Shown: positions 43,701-53,305 of the stretch, piece after piece
How positions within the stretch are numbered: the stretch's first letter is position 1
Layout: each line of letters starts with the position of its first letter
Assembly: GCF_002741035.1 (NCBI RefSeq)
Contig: NZ_CP016808.1
Coordinates: forward strand, 1,894,501-1,958,500
Length of the DNA stretch: 64,000 bases
Direction of reading: 5' to 3'
DNA from: Paenibacillus sp. BIHB 4019
GTDB lineage: Bacteria > Bacillota > Bacilli > Paenibacillales > Paenibacillaceae
Program-made: the position numbers and the translations under genes
The notes under the pieces: model-generated
Database searches by the model: none
Told to the model about the DNA's origin: nothing
The model's input: the letters and a program-made list of their open reading frames with translations, nothing else

Positions 43701-45910
43701 TTCAGACGCAATCCACTCTTTCCCTGAAAATGGGATAGCTTCGATCCGATGTCTGCTGAAACTTGCAAGTTGTGCAGGGTAACGTCCGCGTTCTCTTCTC
43801 CCGGTGTCCCGGATAGTGCACGGACTTCTGGCTTTTTGTTTTTCGGCAAGGTCGATGAGGCGCTAGCTGCGAGCAATGTTTTGACGCTATCGGTTTGCAA
43901 AGCCGCGGTTGATAAATAGTTTGCAGCTTGATCGACAAATCCGCTTGCCAGCGCCTGCTGCTTGATTTGACCCTCCAAAGAAGCGATATCAGCTTGCGAC
44001 AACAGGTCGGCCACTTCAATCGTTTCCTGCTTATAGAAATCCAGGGCGTGAGTGATGTCATCTTGCGAAGCATCGGTATAAGCAATGACATAATGATTCC
44101 CTGAGCTCGAGACGGACGTCACTTTTCCGTATCCTGAAGAAGCTCCCGTACGCATATTGACGAGCGCGAGAAAGTCCCCGACTCTGGCAACGGTAGCGGC
44201 GTTAAGACCCATAGGCGCATATTTGGCTTCGGAATAATCCATCGATGCCGGAGCGACTGTGATGGAGTGGTTCGTACTGTCTCCGTCAGTGTCCGACGCA
44301 GGGTCGACCGGAAGCACGTTCGGTTTAAGCAGAACGTTCATTGGGTTTGCACTAGTGTAGGAATAGATATTCCCGTTGATTGCTGTGATTGCTATATAGG
44401 CGATATCGCCATCATCGGAAGTATCCAAAGTGCGCAGATCGGGACGAGTTCCTTCATAAACGGAGACGGTATCGCCCAATTTCAAGCTCGTATTTCCGTC
44501 ATATTGAAAGGTACCGCTGGCAACATTGGTCGAGTTCAGACTTGACCCGCCTCCAACATTTGCACTCATTACAGCGATTGAAGGAGAAGCAACAGATGCG
44601 CCATTCTGGCTCATCTGCGAGATATCGGAAAACTTCAAATAAATCATGTACGGATTTAGAGGCAGCTGCATGACCTCTTGTTTGGCAATACTAAAAATAT
44701 AATTTTTGGTCGTTGCGTCTTTGCCTGTAAACGCGAGTCTTGTATCCGTCAAAGTGATTTGATAGGTGCTGCCCTCTTCAAATGCACCGCTTTTTGCAGC
44801 TACAGTATAGTTGCCGTTCGAGCCAGTTACCGCAATTCCTGCAAAATTAGGATTGGACGGAGATTTGAATGTCATGCCGGCTTGAACGGCCGCCGTCGTC
44901 ATTTTACCTGTAGAATCTTTCACGGCCACCCTAAAGTTCGGTGCCTGATCCATGGCGTATGCATTCGGAGTAATGACTACAGCATCATCGGACGATGCAA
45001 TATAATTGGCATACAAGGTCATGTCGCTCTTAACGGTATCGTCATTCATGACTGGTTGCGTAAAAGCACGATCCTTATACCAGCCATTGAAAATGGAGCC
45101 TTGCTTGAATGCGAGCGGAAGCTGATTCAGCGATTCGCCCCGCTTTAGACTCAGGCTGTCGATCGATGAGCCGCCATTCGGATTAAAAGTAACCGTATAG
45201 GTTATACCGTTGCTAGCAATCGCGACTTTGTCCGTACGCATAAAAAGCGCGGCCGCTTCAGCACGTGTCGCCTTTGAATGCGGCTCAAAATTGCCGTTGG
45301 CATCTCCGGTAAACAAACCGGCCTGCCAAAGCTTTACCGCCGCATCAACCGCCCATGGAGAGATGGCGGATATGTCGTTGGGCGTAGATGCGCTGGCGTT
45401 TGTTTGATAAGGGACGCCATCGCTTTCAAAATACTTCAATGTCAACGTTGCCATCTGCTCTCTTGAAATAGCGGCGTCCGGCGAAAATCTGTTGCTGCCT
45501 GTTCCGCTTGTAATGCCGCGTTCAATTGCCCATTGCACATAAGGCGCATACCAATCGCCTGGCTGCACATCTGTAAATGCGGAAGTTTTATATTTACTTG
45601 CATCCACTTTGGCAATTCGCCCAAGTACAGTAACAAACATGGCACGACTCATGGTTGCATCAGGCGAAAAGCGATCGTTGCTTGTGCCGCTGAAGAGCCC
45701 ATTCTGCTTGACATACATGACCGCATCGTAGAACCAGGCCGAGGATGTCACGTCTTCAAACAAGCTTTGAGGCGTGGGCTGTGCAGCCGTTTGGTTTGCT
45801 GCCGCATATTGGACAGTAGTCGGTGAAGCGGCAGAAATCCCAGGAGGCATTAAGGTTACGAGTATACAAAATAATAGCAAACTACTTATTAGGCGTTTAT
45901 ACAAGTTCAA
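40721..45910 (-). CDS. Giant secreted SLH-domain protein with InlB-type repeats
   Basis: A 1729-residue surface protein. A signal peptide is followed by three SLH domains at residues 50-230 (FEDVTSSAWFYDAVMYVKQNG; FTDVQPGDWYAPYVQWAIERG), which bind secondary wall polymer. One InlB/Listeria-Bacteroides repeat follows near 240-310. The centre (500-1150) is a large unrecognised region, then come more InlB-type repeats near 1280, 1325, 1400 and 1475 (FNANGGTGG, GWSPAL). A Pro/Thr-rich linker lies near 1540-1565 and a cadherin-like beta-sandwich ends the protein. The start is TTG after GAGGAGGGG. A role in adhesion or surface coating is inferred. Confidence 0.9.
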   Translation of the reverse strand: MNLYKRLISSLLLFCILVTLMPPGISAASPTTVQYAAANQTAAQPTPQSLFEDVTSSAWFYDAVMYVKQNGLFSGTSNDRFSPDATMSRAMFVTVLGRIAKVDASKYKTSAFTDVQPGDWYAPYVQWAIERGITSGTGSNRFSPDAAISREQMATLTLKYFESDGVPYQTNASASTPNDISAISPWAVDAAVKLWQAGLFTGDANGNFEPHSKATRAEAAALFMRTDKVAIASNGITYTVTFNPNGGSSIDSLSLKRGESLNQLPLAFKQGSIFNGWYKDRAFTQPVMNDDTVKSDMTLYANYIASSDDAVVITPNAYAMDQAPNFRVAVKDSTGKMTTAAVQAGMTFKSPSNPNFAGIAVTGSNGNYTVAAKSGAFEEGSTYQITLTDTRLAFTGKDATTKNYIFSIAKQEVMQLPLNPYMIYLKFSDISQMSQNGASVASPSIAVMSANVGGGSSLNSTNVASGTFQYDGNTSLKLGDTVSVYEGTRPDLRTLDTSDDGDIAYIAITAINGNIYSYTSANPMNVLLKPNVLPVDPASDTDGDSTNHSITVAPASMDYSEAKYAPMGLNAATVARVGDFLALVNMRTGASSGYGKVTSVSSSGNHYVIAYTDASQDDITHALDFYKQETIEVADLLSQADIASLEGQIKQQALASGFVDQAANYLSTAALQTDSVKTLLAASASSTLPKNKKPEVRALSGTPGEENADVTLHNLQVSADIGSKLSHFQGKSGLRLNLIVSSDIQVSTGADNDILIHMSSAFTEEISLSVGVNGNTVWGYIDLGLFDLPYPKDYQASANLDAFTFTSIDASAQIGTVPADTPLDAYANIWDTAKNKVDIKAQLEAVLKQSPSAPAKVNADTLVESYQAMLENETDWVDLVEEEIFEYDKHLLLGLLHINFKGSFVISMNPNIALGIGFSYESAKRYTASFKLSEGSPSFSTVDLPGDGTYNFYFYVMGTLGLKAGIRLELAAGLFHIELDSVGITAEGGAYLQLYGYFYYEKSSSAQTKTLGALLLEIGMYAEAEWGAQLLGGSISYSDLFYSESWPLYRAGTPNGHFIDFAYEEEAAPSFVAFEQKVFPSIEDALKLNDLNLVTGEIRIGKDRPQNYTITFNNDKFKYDPNTSRVTVSPNAADEILTSRMTVTWKGSTTGLNSLPYSRDINLTWYKSGYHSITLNPNVPLVDGKDPSGELQLNDYGRVVELIDTSIKKVKRLTNVPKRTGYTFKGWALDPEGKKPYIIPDSMPAGNITLYAQWTPHTNIPYLVDYITVDPDTGNRTTKKKNTFSGTAGASVSPVPIAIEGYDTPPTKTITIFGTGLLKLSYEYLPTKHKMTFYADPGGTSIVYSARSFSKVPGSAVPNFTKPGYTFAGWSQAIPGTMPSNDTTYTAIWKVRNDTPYGVSNRLQGLGNTLLYVEASTGSFQGTTGALAAPAIQQYPGFTYGHSTAYDSSGKALTSSTVAADGSLTIVRYYQRNSYNLTFNANGGTGGSTDRVQYGTAIQAPTITKSGCTFTGWSPALASTMPAQDVSYSAQWSCSTSAPTPAPTPALTPAPTAAPSPTTTPTPSLSSAKSVLANTNGNVSGGSLSVPSTLTVVQLLSGLTVSPHATANVLDEDLAPVADQMSDITSSMIVRVTAQDSSTADYLILYNDVTLTSLSPSFQIDPAAGTITVPLYTYYMTFNTSIIGPLNGSFKVYDQDDTELGHGRNLQSTDRLVVTAQDGTQKTYTFVIQ

Positions 45911-46100
45911 TTCCCCTCCTCATAATCTTTCAACTTGCAGTCAGTTACTGATATTACCAGACGGATCTAAATGGGATCTGAACACCGTTCAGGCGATTGA
46001 GCCGAAATGCAATCAACCGCGCCCAGTATAATGGGAAGTAACTTACTAAGCCAATTGAAAGAACGCTTAAAATTGAAGCAACAACAAGGGTGGTCTCAAC

Positions 46101-46187
46101 ATGAGGAGGTTTTCTGTACTCATTTGTAATTCACTAATGACACTTTTTATCCTTTCTTGTAGACAGCCTGAACCGGATTGGGCATAA
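46101..46187 (+). pseudogene. Possible truncated small lipoprotein with a frameshift
   Basis: An ATG after AAGGGTGG opens a 28-codon frame with a basic start, a hydrophobic stretch and a lipobox-like FILSC. The frame stops at 46187, but a shifted frame continues with HKDSIAVETESGPFLQADY to a stop near 46242. This may be a decayed lipoprotein or chance. The surrounding 45911-46275 region holds no other gene. Confidence 0.28.
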
Positions 46188-46275
46188 AGATTCGATTGCG
46201 GTTGAAACTGAATCGGGACCCTTTTTACAAGCAGACTATTAAGGCAAATAAGGTGAATAGGTAAGATTATCTTAT

Positions 46276-46318
46276 AAAAACAAGAAGCCCTCCTCACCTA
46301 ATCGTTGAGGGGGCTTCT
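46276..46318 (-). terminator. Terminator of galK
   Basis: On the minus strand AGAAGCC-C-CCTCAA and TGAGGAGGGCTTCT form a stem, followed by TGTTTTTAT. Confidence 0.88.
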
Positions 46319-46368
46319 AAAAATCTATGCCTATCGGATCAGCAGCGGACTAGCTCCGCATTTTCATC

Positions 46369-47661
46369 TTACTTCCTATCTAACAGCTCATTCAGGTGTA
46401 CAGCCCCATGCTCACGCACATTCACGACCAGCACCGGTGTCTCCAGCATTCCGCTAATCCAGGACATATAGGCATCCGCATGCTCGTTAGGAATAATGGT
46501 CAAAATCACTCCAGCGAATCCTCCGCCATGAATGCGGCATGCGCCAGCGCCGATTTTTTTCAAATAGTTTTCGGTAAGGGACAGCGCAATTGCAATCTCC
46601 TGATGTTGAACAGCTCCGCTTTGATATACGTTCTGAAGCCACTTCCACGAAGAATTCCCCGAATCCGTAATGAGCGTCAAGAAATCATTGAACCTGTTCT
46701 CCTCAAGCGCCGATACCTGCTCATCCACACGACGGTTTTCCTCAAAGAAATGCAGGGCGCGCAGCACAGCCCGGTCTCCAGCCGCTGCTCTAACCGCCTC
46801 CAAATTAGTGTAAATATCCTCTGGCGACAAATCGCGACAGACCAATGCTCCTAGCGATTTGGCTACCGCATACATCTCATTAGGCACCGCGGCGTAATCC
46901 TCCGTTAAATCAGCATGGTTCCCGCCTGTATTTACAATGACCAAGGAGTAGCCATTTTTCTGAAAATCCCATTGAACTGGCTTGATAACAGGCTCCTTAG
47001 GCGTCTCAAAATCAATCGCGATTAAACCGCCATAGGCGCAGGCCATTTGGTCCAGCAGACCGGACGGCTTATTCCAGTAACGATTTTCAGCAGATTGGCC
47101 AATTTTAGACATGGCGACGGCATCGAGTGCCCCATCATTATAATAATGGTTTAAAATCGTACCGATTAGCATTTCAAAGGACGCGGACGAGCTGAGCCCC
47201 GACGCAGAAAACACATTGCTGGAAATATAAGCATTAAAGCCGCCCACCTGAAAACCGGCCTCAATAAACCCCGCAGCAATGCCGCGAACGAGCGATGTCG
47301 TACCATCATCCCCAGACTGCGGCTGTAAATCCTGAAGATTAATCACGTATTTCGTTGCATAGCCTTCCGAGAAAAAGGTAATCACGGGCTCGTCCACTTT
47401 CACCGCAGCGCCAATCGTATCCAGCGTAATGCTTCCGGCTAGAACCTTGCCGTGATTATGATCCGTATGATTGCCGCCAATCTCGCACCTGCCTGGAGAA
47501 CTAAACAAACCAGCCTCCTGCTCTCCAAAATGCGCCTGAAAATGTTCCATAAGCGACTGATACCGGCTAGTTTGCTCTTTGAGCTGCTGTTTTCCATACA
47601 TTTGGGCAAGCAGCGCTTGTCCTTCGTCTGTTTGCAGTCTTTTTAACATTTGATTACTCAT
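46369..47661 (-). CDS. galK: Galactokinase
   Basis: A 430-residue GHMP kinase. The galactokinase signature is RCEIGGNHTDHNHGKVL near residue 62. The ATP loop is ASGLSSSASFEMLIG near residue 155. The third motif is RIHGGGFAGVILTI near residue 380. It phosphorylates galactose to galactose-1-phosphate in the Leloir pathway. GGAGGAAATAAG precedes the ATG. galE and galT are not in the window. It is transcribed alone. Confidence 0.94.
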   Translation of the reverse strand: MSNQMLKRLQTDEGQALLAQMYGKQQLKEQTSRYQSLMEHFQAHFGEQEAGLFSSPGRCEIGGNHTDHNHGKVLAGSITLDTIGAAVKVDEPVITFFSEGYATKYVINLQDLQPQSGDDGTTSLVRGIAAGFIEAGFQVGGFNAYISSNVFSASGLSSSASFEMLIGTILNHYYNDGALDAVAMSKIGQSAENRYWNKPSGLLDQMACAYGGLIAIDFETPKEPVIKPVQWDFQKNGYSLVIVNTGGNHADLTEDYAAVPNEMYAVAKSLGALVCRDLSPEDIYTNLEAVRAAAGDRAVLRALHFFEENRRVDEQVSALEENRFNDFLTLITDSGNSSWKWLQNVYQSGAVQHQEIAIALSLTENYLKKIGAGACRIHGGGFAGVILTIIPNEHADAYMSWISGMLETPVLVVNVREHGAVHLNELLDRK

Positions 47662-47874
47662 CTTATTTCCTCCTATAGGTCGCTATTTATGTAATTATAC
47701 GCCGCCTGTCTGAAGTAGCACAATCTAGCGAGAGACTAGTTCATCCTCCCCAATTTAACTCCTATATAGGAATATTTCACTATTTTTTACAAATTCCTAT
47801 CACTATATCATAGGCTCGCATGCTAGAATATGGACGAACGTTAAGATTAATGATTCATGGGAGGAATGGAATTG

Positions 47875-50800
47875 ATGAAGCTTACACAACGGAAGTCATC
47901 CTTGTCACACAAATGGATCAAGTCGCTTATCGCTCTATCTGTCGCTATTCCGCTGCAAGCTGGTTTATGGGGCGGCACGACAGCGGTTCACGCTGAGGGC
48001 CCCGCTGATCCGGCCCCTTTTATCCAGCCTAAAGTCGTGAACGAAAACGCTGGCAAAAAGATTTTATTCGACAATACCCATGCCCAGACCGCTGGAGCAG
48101 CAGATTGGGTCATTGACGGCGGCTTCTCTGATTTCGGCGACGCACTCGCTAATGATGGCTATTATGTTCAAGAGCTTCGCAAAACAACCCCATTTACCTA
48201 CAATGACTTGAAAGATTACAGCGTATTCGTCATCGCCGAACCCAACATCCCTTTCAAAGCAACAGAACAAGCTGCTATGACGCAGTATGTAGAAGGCGGC
48301 GGCAGCATCTTCTTCGTTGGCGACCACTACAACGCCGATCGCAACAAAAACCGCTGGGACGGCTCCGAAGCGATCAACGGCTACCGCCGTGGTGCATGGA
48401 CAGATCCGGCAAAAGGCATGAGCGCTGAAGAGCGCAGCTCAGAGGCCATGCAAGGCGTAACCAGCTCAGACTGGCTGTCCGACCATTTCGGCGTTCGCTT
48501 TCGCTACAACGCGCTTGGCGACATAAGCGCTAATCAAATTGTACCGCAAGAGCAGGCCTTTGGCATCACCGCTGGCGTATCCGCTGTTGCGATGCATGCG
48601 GGCTCTACGCTTGCGATTACCGACCCGACCAAAGCCAAAGGCATCGTATATTTGCCGCAAACGAATCAAGCTTGGGGCAGCGCCGTAGACCAGGGCGTAT
48701 ACAACGGAGGCGGTGTCGCTGAAGGGCCTTATGTCGCCGTTTCCAAGCTGGGAGCAGGCAAGGCCGCTTTTATCGGGGATTCCTCTCCGGTTGAAGATGC
48801 TTCGCCAAAATATTTGCGCGAGGAAACCGGAGCGCGCAAAACGACCTACGATGGCTTCAAAGAGGAAGATGACGGCGTATTGCTCGTGAATTTGGTCAAT
48901 TGGCTCGCTGAGCAGGAAAGCTACACGAGTCTAACCGAGGTTGACGGGCTGCAATTGGACAGCGCTACGGCACTGCTGCCTTTTGAGGACCCTGCTGCTT
49001 CGACGGAGCCGCAGCCAGAACCCTGGTCCGCGCCAAGCGCAGGCTACAAATGGTACGACCGTTCTACGTTTAAGCCTGGCTCATACGGCGGCCCAACAAC
49101 GAGCGCCAATGCCGCTTACAGCTTCGTCAAGCAGGCGACGCTACCGAATGCGCAGGATTTTCAAATTCGCGTAGTCGCCGACAATTTGCCCGCCAATACG
49201 ACCGTATCAGGCTTTAGCGCCGGCATTTATTTGACCGGAGGCACACAGGTGGCCATGGTTCAAAATGAAAATGGCACTTGGCCGACTGCCTACGGCTACA
49301 GCTCGGCTTTTAGTGTCACATCGGACAGCAAAGGGCATGCCTTTAAAGATTTGACCGTCCGCATTAAATCCGGAACGTCTGGTGCAGCCAGCTTGCGCCT
49401 GCGCTTGAACGGAAGCAATCTGATTACGAACGCGGTAACCGTAGGCAATGTGCCGGCAGAGCCGCTTCCCGAAGAGGAAGGCCCGATCCCTGCTCTGGTC
49501 CCCATTGCAGAAGCTCGCAATAAGCCAGTCGGCTCGACCGTAACGGTTGAAGGAATCGTGACGACGGAGCCGGGCGCATTTGGCGGACAAGCTTTTTATT
49601 TGCAGGATGGCTCAGGCGGCCTTTATGTGTTCCAAAGCGCAAGCGGCTTCCATCAAGGCGACCGCATTAAAGTGACAGCCGCTACAGCTCTATACAACTC
49701 GGAGCTTGAATTGACCGATATTGTCGCTATCGAAAAAACCGGCACAGCGCCGCTGCCAGCCCCCCTTGCAGCAGACCGTGTCTCGGCCAACAACCAAGGG
49801 CAGCTTGTTCAGCTTTCAGAAGTAACGATTCAAAACCTGGTAAGTGCAACGCCCGCTGGTTCTTTCGAGTTTGATGCCGTCGATGCTGCCGGCACCAGCA
49901 ACCATATCCGCGTAGACACACGTACAGGCCTATCACTAGCTTCCTTCCCTTATGCCGAAGGCCAGCAGATTAGCATTACGGGTGTTGCCGCTATTTTCAG
50001 AGATGTCTTTCAATTGAAGCCGCGCGGGCTTAGCGATTTCACCCTGCAAGGCGATACAGCCGCTCCGGAGACAACGGCTTCCCTTTCCACTTCGCCTAAT
50101 GAGGCGGGATGGCTGAACCAAGACGTTTCCGTAACCTTGACAGCAACCGACGACACAAGCAGCACTTCCCCTCTTCGCACAGAATATGCCGTGAACGGGA
50201 GTGTCTACCAAGCCTATGAAGCACCATTTCTTATTAATGAAGAAGGAAGCTCCGTTATTTCTTTCTTCTCTACAGATGCCGCTGGCAACAAAGAAGCGGT
50301 GAAATCTGTAACGGTCAAGCTGGATAAATCAGCACCCAACGTCATTTTAACGCAGTCCGGAGGCGCGATAGCTGATGCTTCCGAGACGGATACGCTTATT
50401 TTTGCACTGAGCAGCTCGGATGCCTTGTCTGGTATTGCTAGCGAGCAGCTGCTGCTGGACGGCCAGCCTGTTAACAGCCCTTATTCCGTTAAAGGCTCTG
50501 AGCTTGGCCTTGGCGCTCATACCGTTGCTTACTCAGTAACAGATTTTGCCGGTAATCAAGCTTCCCTGCAAGCTTCTTTCCGCATTACCGGGCAGCCGCT
50601 TGCGGTTGGTGCTCCTGGAAAGCCTGTGCTTTCGAGCAACAACGGCTATGATACAGGCCTGCAAGACGGTGACTATACGATTTCCTTGAATATGTGGTGG
50701 GGCAACAATGGGACGAGCTACAAGCTTTATGAAAATGGCGAGCTGATTGACAGCCAGACGCTGCCTGATGTCTCCCCCTCTGCCCAATTCGCCCAAACCC

Positions 50801-51192
50801 ATGTAATCGGCAAGGCCAATGGAACGTACACGTATACCGCTGAGCTTACTAATGCCAAAGGCACGACCCGCAGCGAGGTTTTAACGGTACGCGTGACCGA
50901 TGCATCCCCGGGCAAGCCTGTACTGTCTCATGACAACTGGGACGGTGACGGCCAATACAGCATTACAATGAACATGTGGTGGGGAACGAACGGCACGGAA
51001 TATCGTTTGTACGAAAATAACGAGCTCATCGATACCCAATCTCTGAAAGCAGCAGCCCCTGCCGCCCAACATGCCGTAACAGTACTGTCTGGCCGCCAGC
51101 CTGGTGCATACGAATATCGGGCGGAGCTGGTCAATGCAGCAGGAGTAACAACAAGCGAAACGATCACCGTTCAAGCAAGCGTAAACGGCTGA
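47875..51192 (+). CDS. Secreted multidomain protein with ThuA/GATase-like N-domain, YhcR-type OB fold and two C-terminal repeats
   Basis: A 1105-residue secreted protein with a signal peptide (cleavage near VHAEG, residue 40). Residues 60-350 look like a glutamine-amidotransferase-type fold ([41 protein letters not shown]). Residues 540-720 are an OB-fold of the kind in Bacillus YhcR ([32 protein letters not shown]). Ig-like segments follow, then two repeats at about 910-1100 (PGKPVLS...[17 protein letters not shown]) shared with the lyase at 59-64 kb. No nuclease domain was identified. ATG at 47875 follows GGGAGG. The final residues SVNG and the stop codon come from a dispersed repeat. Confidence 0.8.
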   Translation: MKLTQRKSSLSHKWIKSLIALSVAIPLQAGLWGGTTAVHAEGPADPAPFIQPKVVNENAGKKILFDNTHAQTAGAADWVIDGGFSDFGDALANDGYYVQELRKTTPFTYNDLKDYSVFVIAEPNIPFKATEQAAMTQYVEGGGSIFFVGDHYNADRNKNRWDGSEAINGYRRGAWTDPAKGMSAEERSSEAMQGVTSSDWLSDHFGVRFRYNALGDISANQIVPQEQAFGITAGVSAVAMHAGSTLAITDPTKAKGIVYLPQTNQAWGSAVDQGVYNGGGVAEGPYVAVSKLGAGKAAFIGDSSPVEDASPKYLREETGARKTTYDGFKEEDDGVLLVNLVNWLAEQESYTSLTEVDGLQLDSATALLPFEDPAASTEPQPEPWSAPSAGYKWYDRSTFKPGSYGGPTTSANAAYSFVKQATLPNAQDFQIRVVADNLPANTTVSGFSAGIYLTGGTQVAMVQNENGTWPTAYGYSSAFSVTSDSKGHAFKDLTVRIKSGTSGAASLRLRLNGSNLITNAVTVGNVPAEPLPEEEGPIPALVPIAEARNKPVGSTVTVEGIVTTEPGAFGGQAFYLQDGSGGLYVFQSASGFHQGDRIKVTAATALYNSELELTDIVAIEKTGTAPLPAPLAADRVSANNQGQLVQLSEVTIQNLVSATPAGSFEFDAVDAAGTSNHIRVDTRTGLSLASFPYAEGQQISITGVAAIFRDVFQLKPRGLSDFTLQGDTAAPETTASLSTSPNEAGWLNQDVSVTLTATDDTSSTSPLRTEYAVNGSVYQAYEAPFLINEEGSSVISFFSTDAAGNKEAVKSVTVKLDKSAPNVILTQSGGAIADASETDTLIFALSSSDALSGIASEQLLLDGQPVNSPYSVKGSELGLGAHTVAYSVTDFAGNQASLQASFRITGQPLAVGAPGKPVLSSNNGYDTGLQDGDYTISLNMWWGNNGTSYKLYENGELIDSQTLPDVSPSAQFAQTHVIGKANGTYTYTAELTNAKGTTRSEVLTVRVTDASPGKPVLSHDNWDGDGQYSITMNMWWGTNGTEYRLYENNELIDTQSLKAAAPAAQHAVTVLSGRQPGAYEYRAELVNAAGVTTSETITVQASVNG

Positions 51193-51374
51193 AGCCGTCC
51201 TTTGGCGGCAAAGCTATCGTTTCGCGGAGAAATATAGAGAAAGAGGATAAATTAATCATATAATTTCCTATATTTCAAGGTGAAACGGCTTATCGTCTTC
51301 CTTGGCGACGCGGCGCGTTTCATTCCGAGAAATATAGAGATAGGATAACGAAAGGATAGCCTTTCCTATATTTT
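51177..51374 (+). repeat. Tandem pair of the dispersed two-hairpin repeat, overlapping a gene end
   Basis: Copy 1 (51177-51277) starts AAGCGTAAACGGCTGAAGCC and copy 2 (51278-51374) starts AAGGTGAAACGGCTTATCG. Both have the distal hairpin AAATATAGAGA...TTTCCTATATTT. The first 16 bp of copy 1 encode the last residues and TGA stop of the upstream gene. Confidence 0.9.
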
Positions 51375-51458
51375 TAAAAAATAGTTCTGCCAATACTGGA
51401 GACAAGCTCCCTGTACCGGACAGCAGCGCTTGCTCACCCATTTTTGCTTATTCATTTT

Positions 51459-51497
51459 GCTCTCGCGATTCCTTTAGGGAAACACGAGAGCTTTTTT
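51459..51497 (+). terminator. Terminator downstream of the secreted OB-fold protein gene
   Basis: GCTCTCG and CGAGAGC form the stem, followed by TTTTTTATTT. It lies past the repeat pair, so the repeats would be in the 3' part of the mRNA. Confidence 0.88.
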
Positions 51498-51529
51498 ATT
51501 TAGCAACGGTTTTTGACGCGCATCAACCT

Positions 51530-53125
51530 TTACCCTGCTGTAACCTTCCAATTCCCCGCGCGAGGGGCATCCAGCGGCTGATGCTTGCGGATGTAATTTC
51601 CGGCGAGCATCGCCATATCCGTATCACCTGCAAAAAGAACAGGCTTTCCTGCATACATCGCATAATTGCCGCCGCCAGCCGCACGATAGCTGTTCATTAC
51701 AACCGAATACTGAGCATCCAGCTGCAAGGGCTCTCCCTCGCGATCAAGCTTGACCACCCGGCTTCCCTCCCGCCGCGAAATATCCAGCTCGTAGTCGATG
51801 CCTGCCCACATGTCGTAGTTATAATGCTGCGCCTTCGGCTCCATATACAATGGATTTACAATAATCTCCCCCCGATCGTCCAGTGAAAAATAACACGCGG
51901 CCTGCTCCAACGCAGCCCGAATGTCCTGCCCGCTTAGCTCCAGCACCGTAAGCGTGTTCGGATAAATAAAATTCGATAGCACATCCCGCATCGTTACCTT
52001 GTTCCCAAAGCCGCGCGCCTCCTCGCTCAGCAAAGCGGCGTTAGAAAGCTGTGCCCCCGTAGCCTCCATCTGGACCTGATGGACAAAAGCCATGAACGGA
52101 TGGGCCGCCAGCCTCAGCTCAGCTGCATTCTGAATCGACAGATCGCCAATGATTTCGCCAATCGGCTGATCCAGCCAAGCTTGCGTACGCCGCTCCAGCT
52201 CATCGGTAAGCGCAACAACGGCGGCGTCTGGCAATGCAGACTCCTCTGGATAAAGCAGCTCAGCTCGCTTGCTCGTAATTTCCCAGCGTCCTTCGGGCTG
52301 CCGCTCCAGCTGCACCGCAACATGAGCAGCAGATGACCCGTTATAGCCCGACTGCACAATCGTGACGCCATGCAGCTCCTCCGCAAACGACCGATGCTGA
52401 TGCCCGGTCAGCAGTACATCTATGCCTTCCACCTCGCGGCAAATGGCATAGGCTTGATTTTCACCCGTGAGCGGTTCAGCTGGTTGGCCTGTTGCCAGAT
52501 CATTTTCGAAGCCCCCGTGATAGCTGACTATGACGAGATCCGGCTGCTCCTTGTCGCGTATGTGCTGTACCCATGTCCGAATCGTCTCTAACGCATCAAG
52601 AAAACGCAGCCCTTTCATATTTTGAGGCTGCTCCCAGTTGGGAATGTAGTGGGTTGTAGCCCCAAGCAGGGCGACTTTTACGCCACAGGCCATTTGCTTC
52701 ATGATATACGGAGGCCCAAAAGCAGGCTCGCCACTTTGTGCATCGACGATATTAGCCGACAGCCAAGGAAATTTTGAAGCCTGGACGGCACGGTTCAGCA
52801 TATCCAGACCGTAATTAAATTCATGATTGCCCAGGACAGCAGCATCATAGCCAAGCTCATTCAGAACCTCTATAAAAGGATGCGTGCCATAGCTGTCTTG
52901 AAAGGCAGCAGCGTAGGAAGCCAGCGGCGAGCCCTGCAGCAAATCCCCATTGTCCACCAGCAGCAGCTCAGGCGCCCGTTCACGCTCCTGCTTCATGCGC
53001 GCCGCCAATATGGCCAGTCCGTTATGGCTGTAGGCATTGGTCGGGTAATGGATCGGGCGGATCGCCCCATGCAAATCGCTCGTCAATATAATATCGCAGG
53101 TGTACTTGTTCGTTTGCGTCATCAT
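51530..53125 (-). CDS. 5'-nucleotidase / 2',3'-cyclic phosphodiesterase family metallophosphoesterase
   Basis: A 531-residue protein of the UshA/CpdB type. The metallophosphoesterase motifs are complete: LTSDLHGAI, LLVDNGDLLQGSP, AVLGNHEFNYG, VSYHGGFEND and LTGHQHRSF in residues 12-235. The C-terminal substrate-binding domain (320-520) contains FIYPNTLTVLELSGQDIRAAL and MNSYRAAGGGNYAMY. It lacks a signal peptide, unlike most UshA homologues, so it may work in the cytosol. It diverges from phnDCEE, which suggests a shared role in phosphorus supply. Confidence 0.88.
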   Translation of the reverse strand: MMTQTNKYTCDIILTSDLHGAIRPIHYPTNAYSHNGLAILAARMKQERERAPELLLVDNGDLLQGSPLASYAAAFQDSYGTHPFIEVLNELGYDAAVLGNHEFNYGLDMLNRAVQASKFPWLSANIVDAQSGEPAFGPPYIMKQMACGVKVALLGATTHYIPNWEQPQNMKGLRFLDALETIRTWVQHIRDKEQPDLVIVSYHGGFENDLATGQPAEPLTGENQAYAICREVEGIDVLLTGHQHRSFAEELHGVTIVQSGYNGSSAAHVAVQLERQPEGRWEITSKRAELLYPEESALPDAAVVALTDELERRTQAWLDQPIGEIIGDLSIQNAAELRLAAHPFMAFVHQVQMEATGAQLSNAALLSEEARGFGNKVTMRDVLSNFIYPNTLTVLELSGQDIRAALEQAACYFSLDDRGEIIVNPLYMEPKAQHYNYDMWAGIDYELDISRREGSRVVKLDREGEPLQLDAQYSVVMNSYRAAGGGNYAMYAGKPVLFAGDTDMAMLAGNYIRKHQPLDAPRAGNWKVTAG

Positions 53126-53305
53126 AAACCTCTCCCTCGTTGCAGCATCATTTTTTCCAATGTAACTATTCTAGCAAAATCATTTTCAACTTAGCAGTGC
53201 ATAAGCTTGTTTTACAATTAATTCATTTATCGTTGATACTCCGCAAATATAAATTGAATATAGTAAGCAAGTGTCAAAAAATACAATCTCTTGGAGGGTT
53301 TTTGA

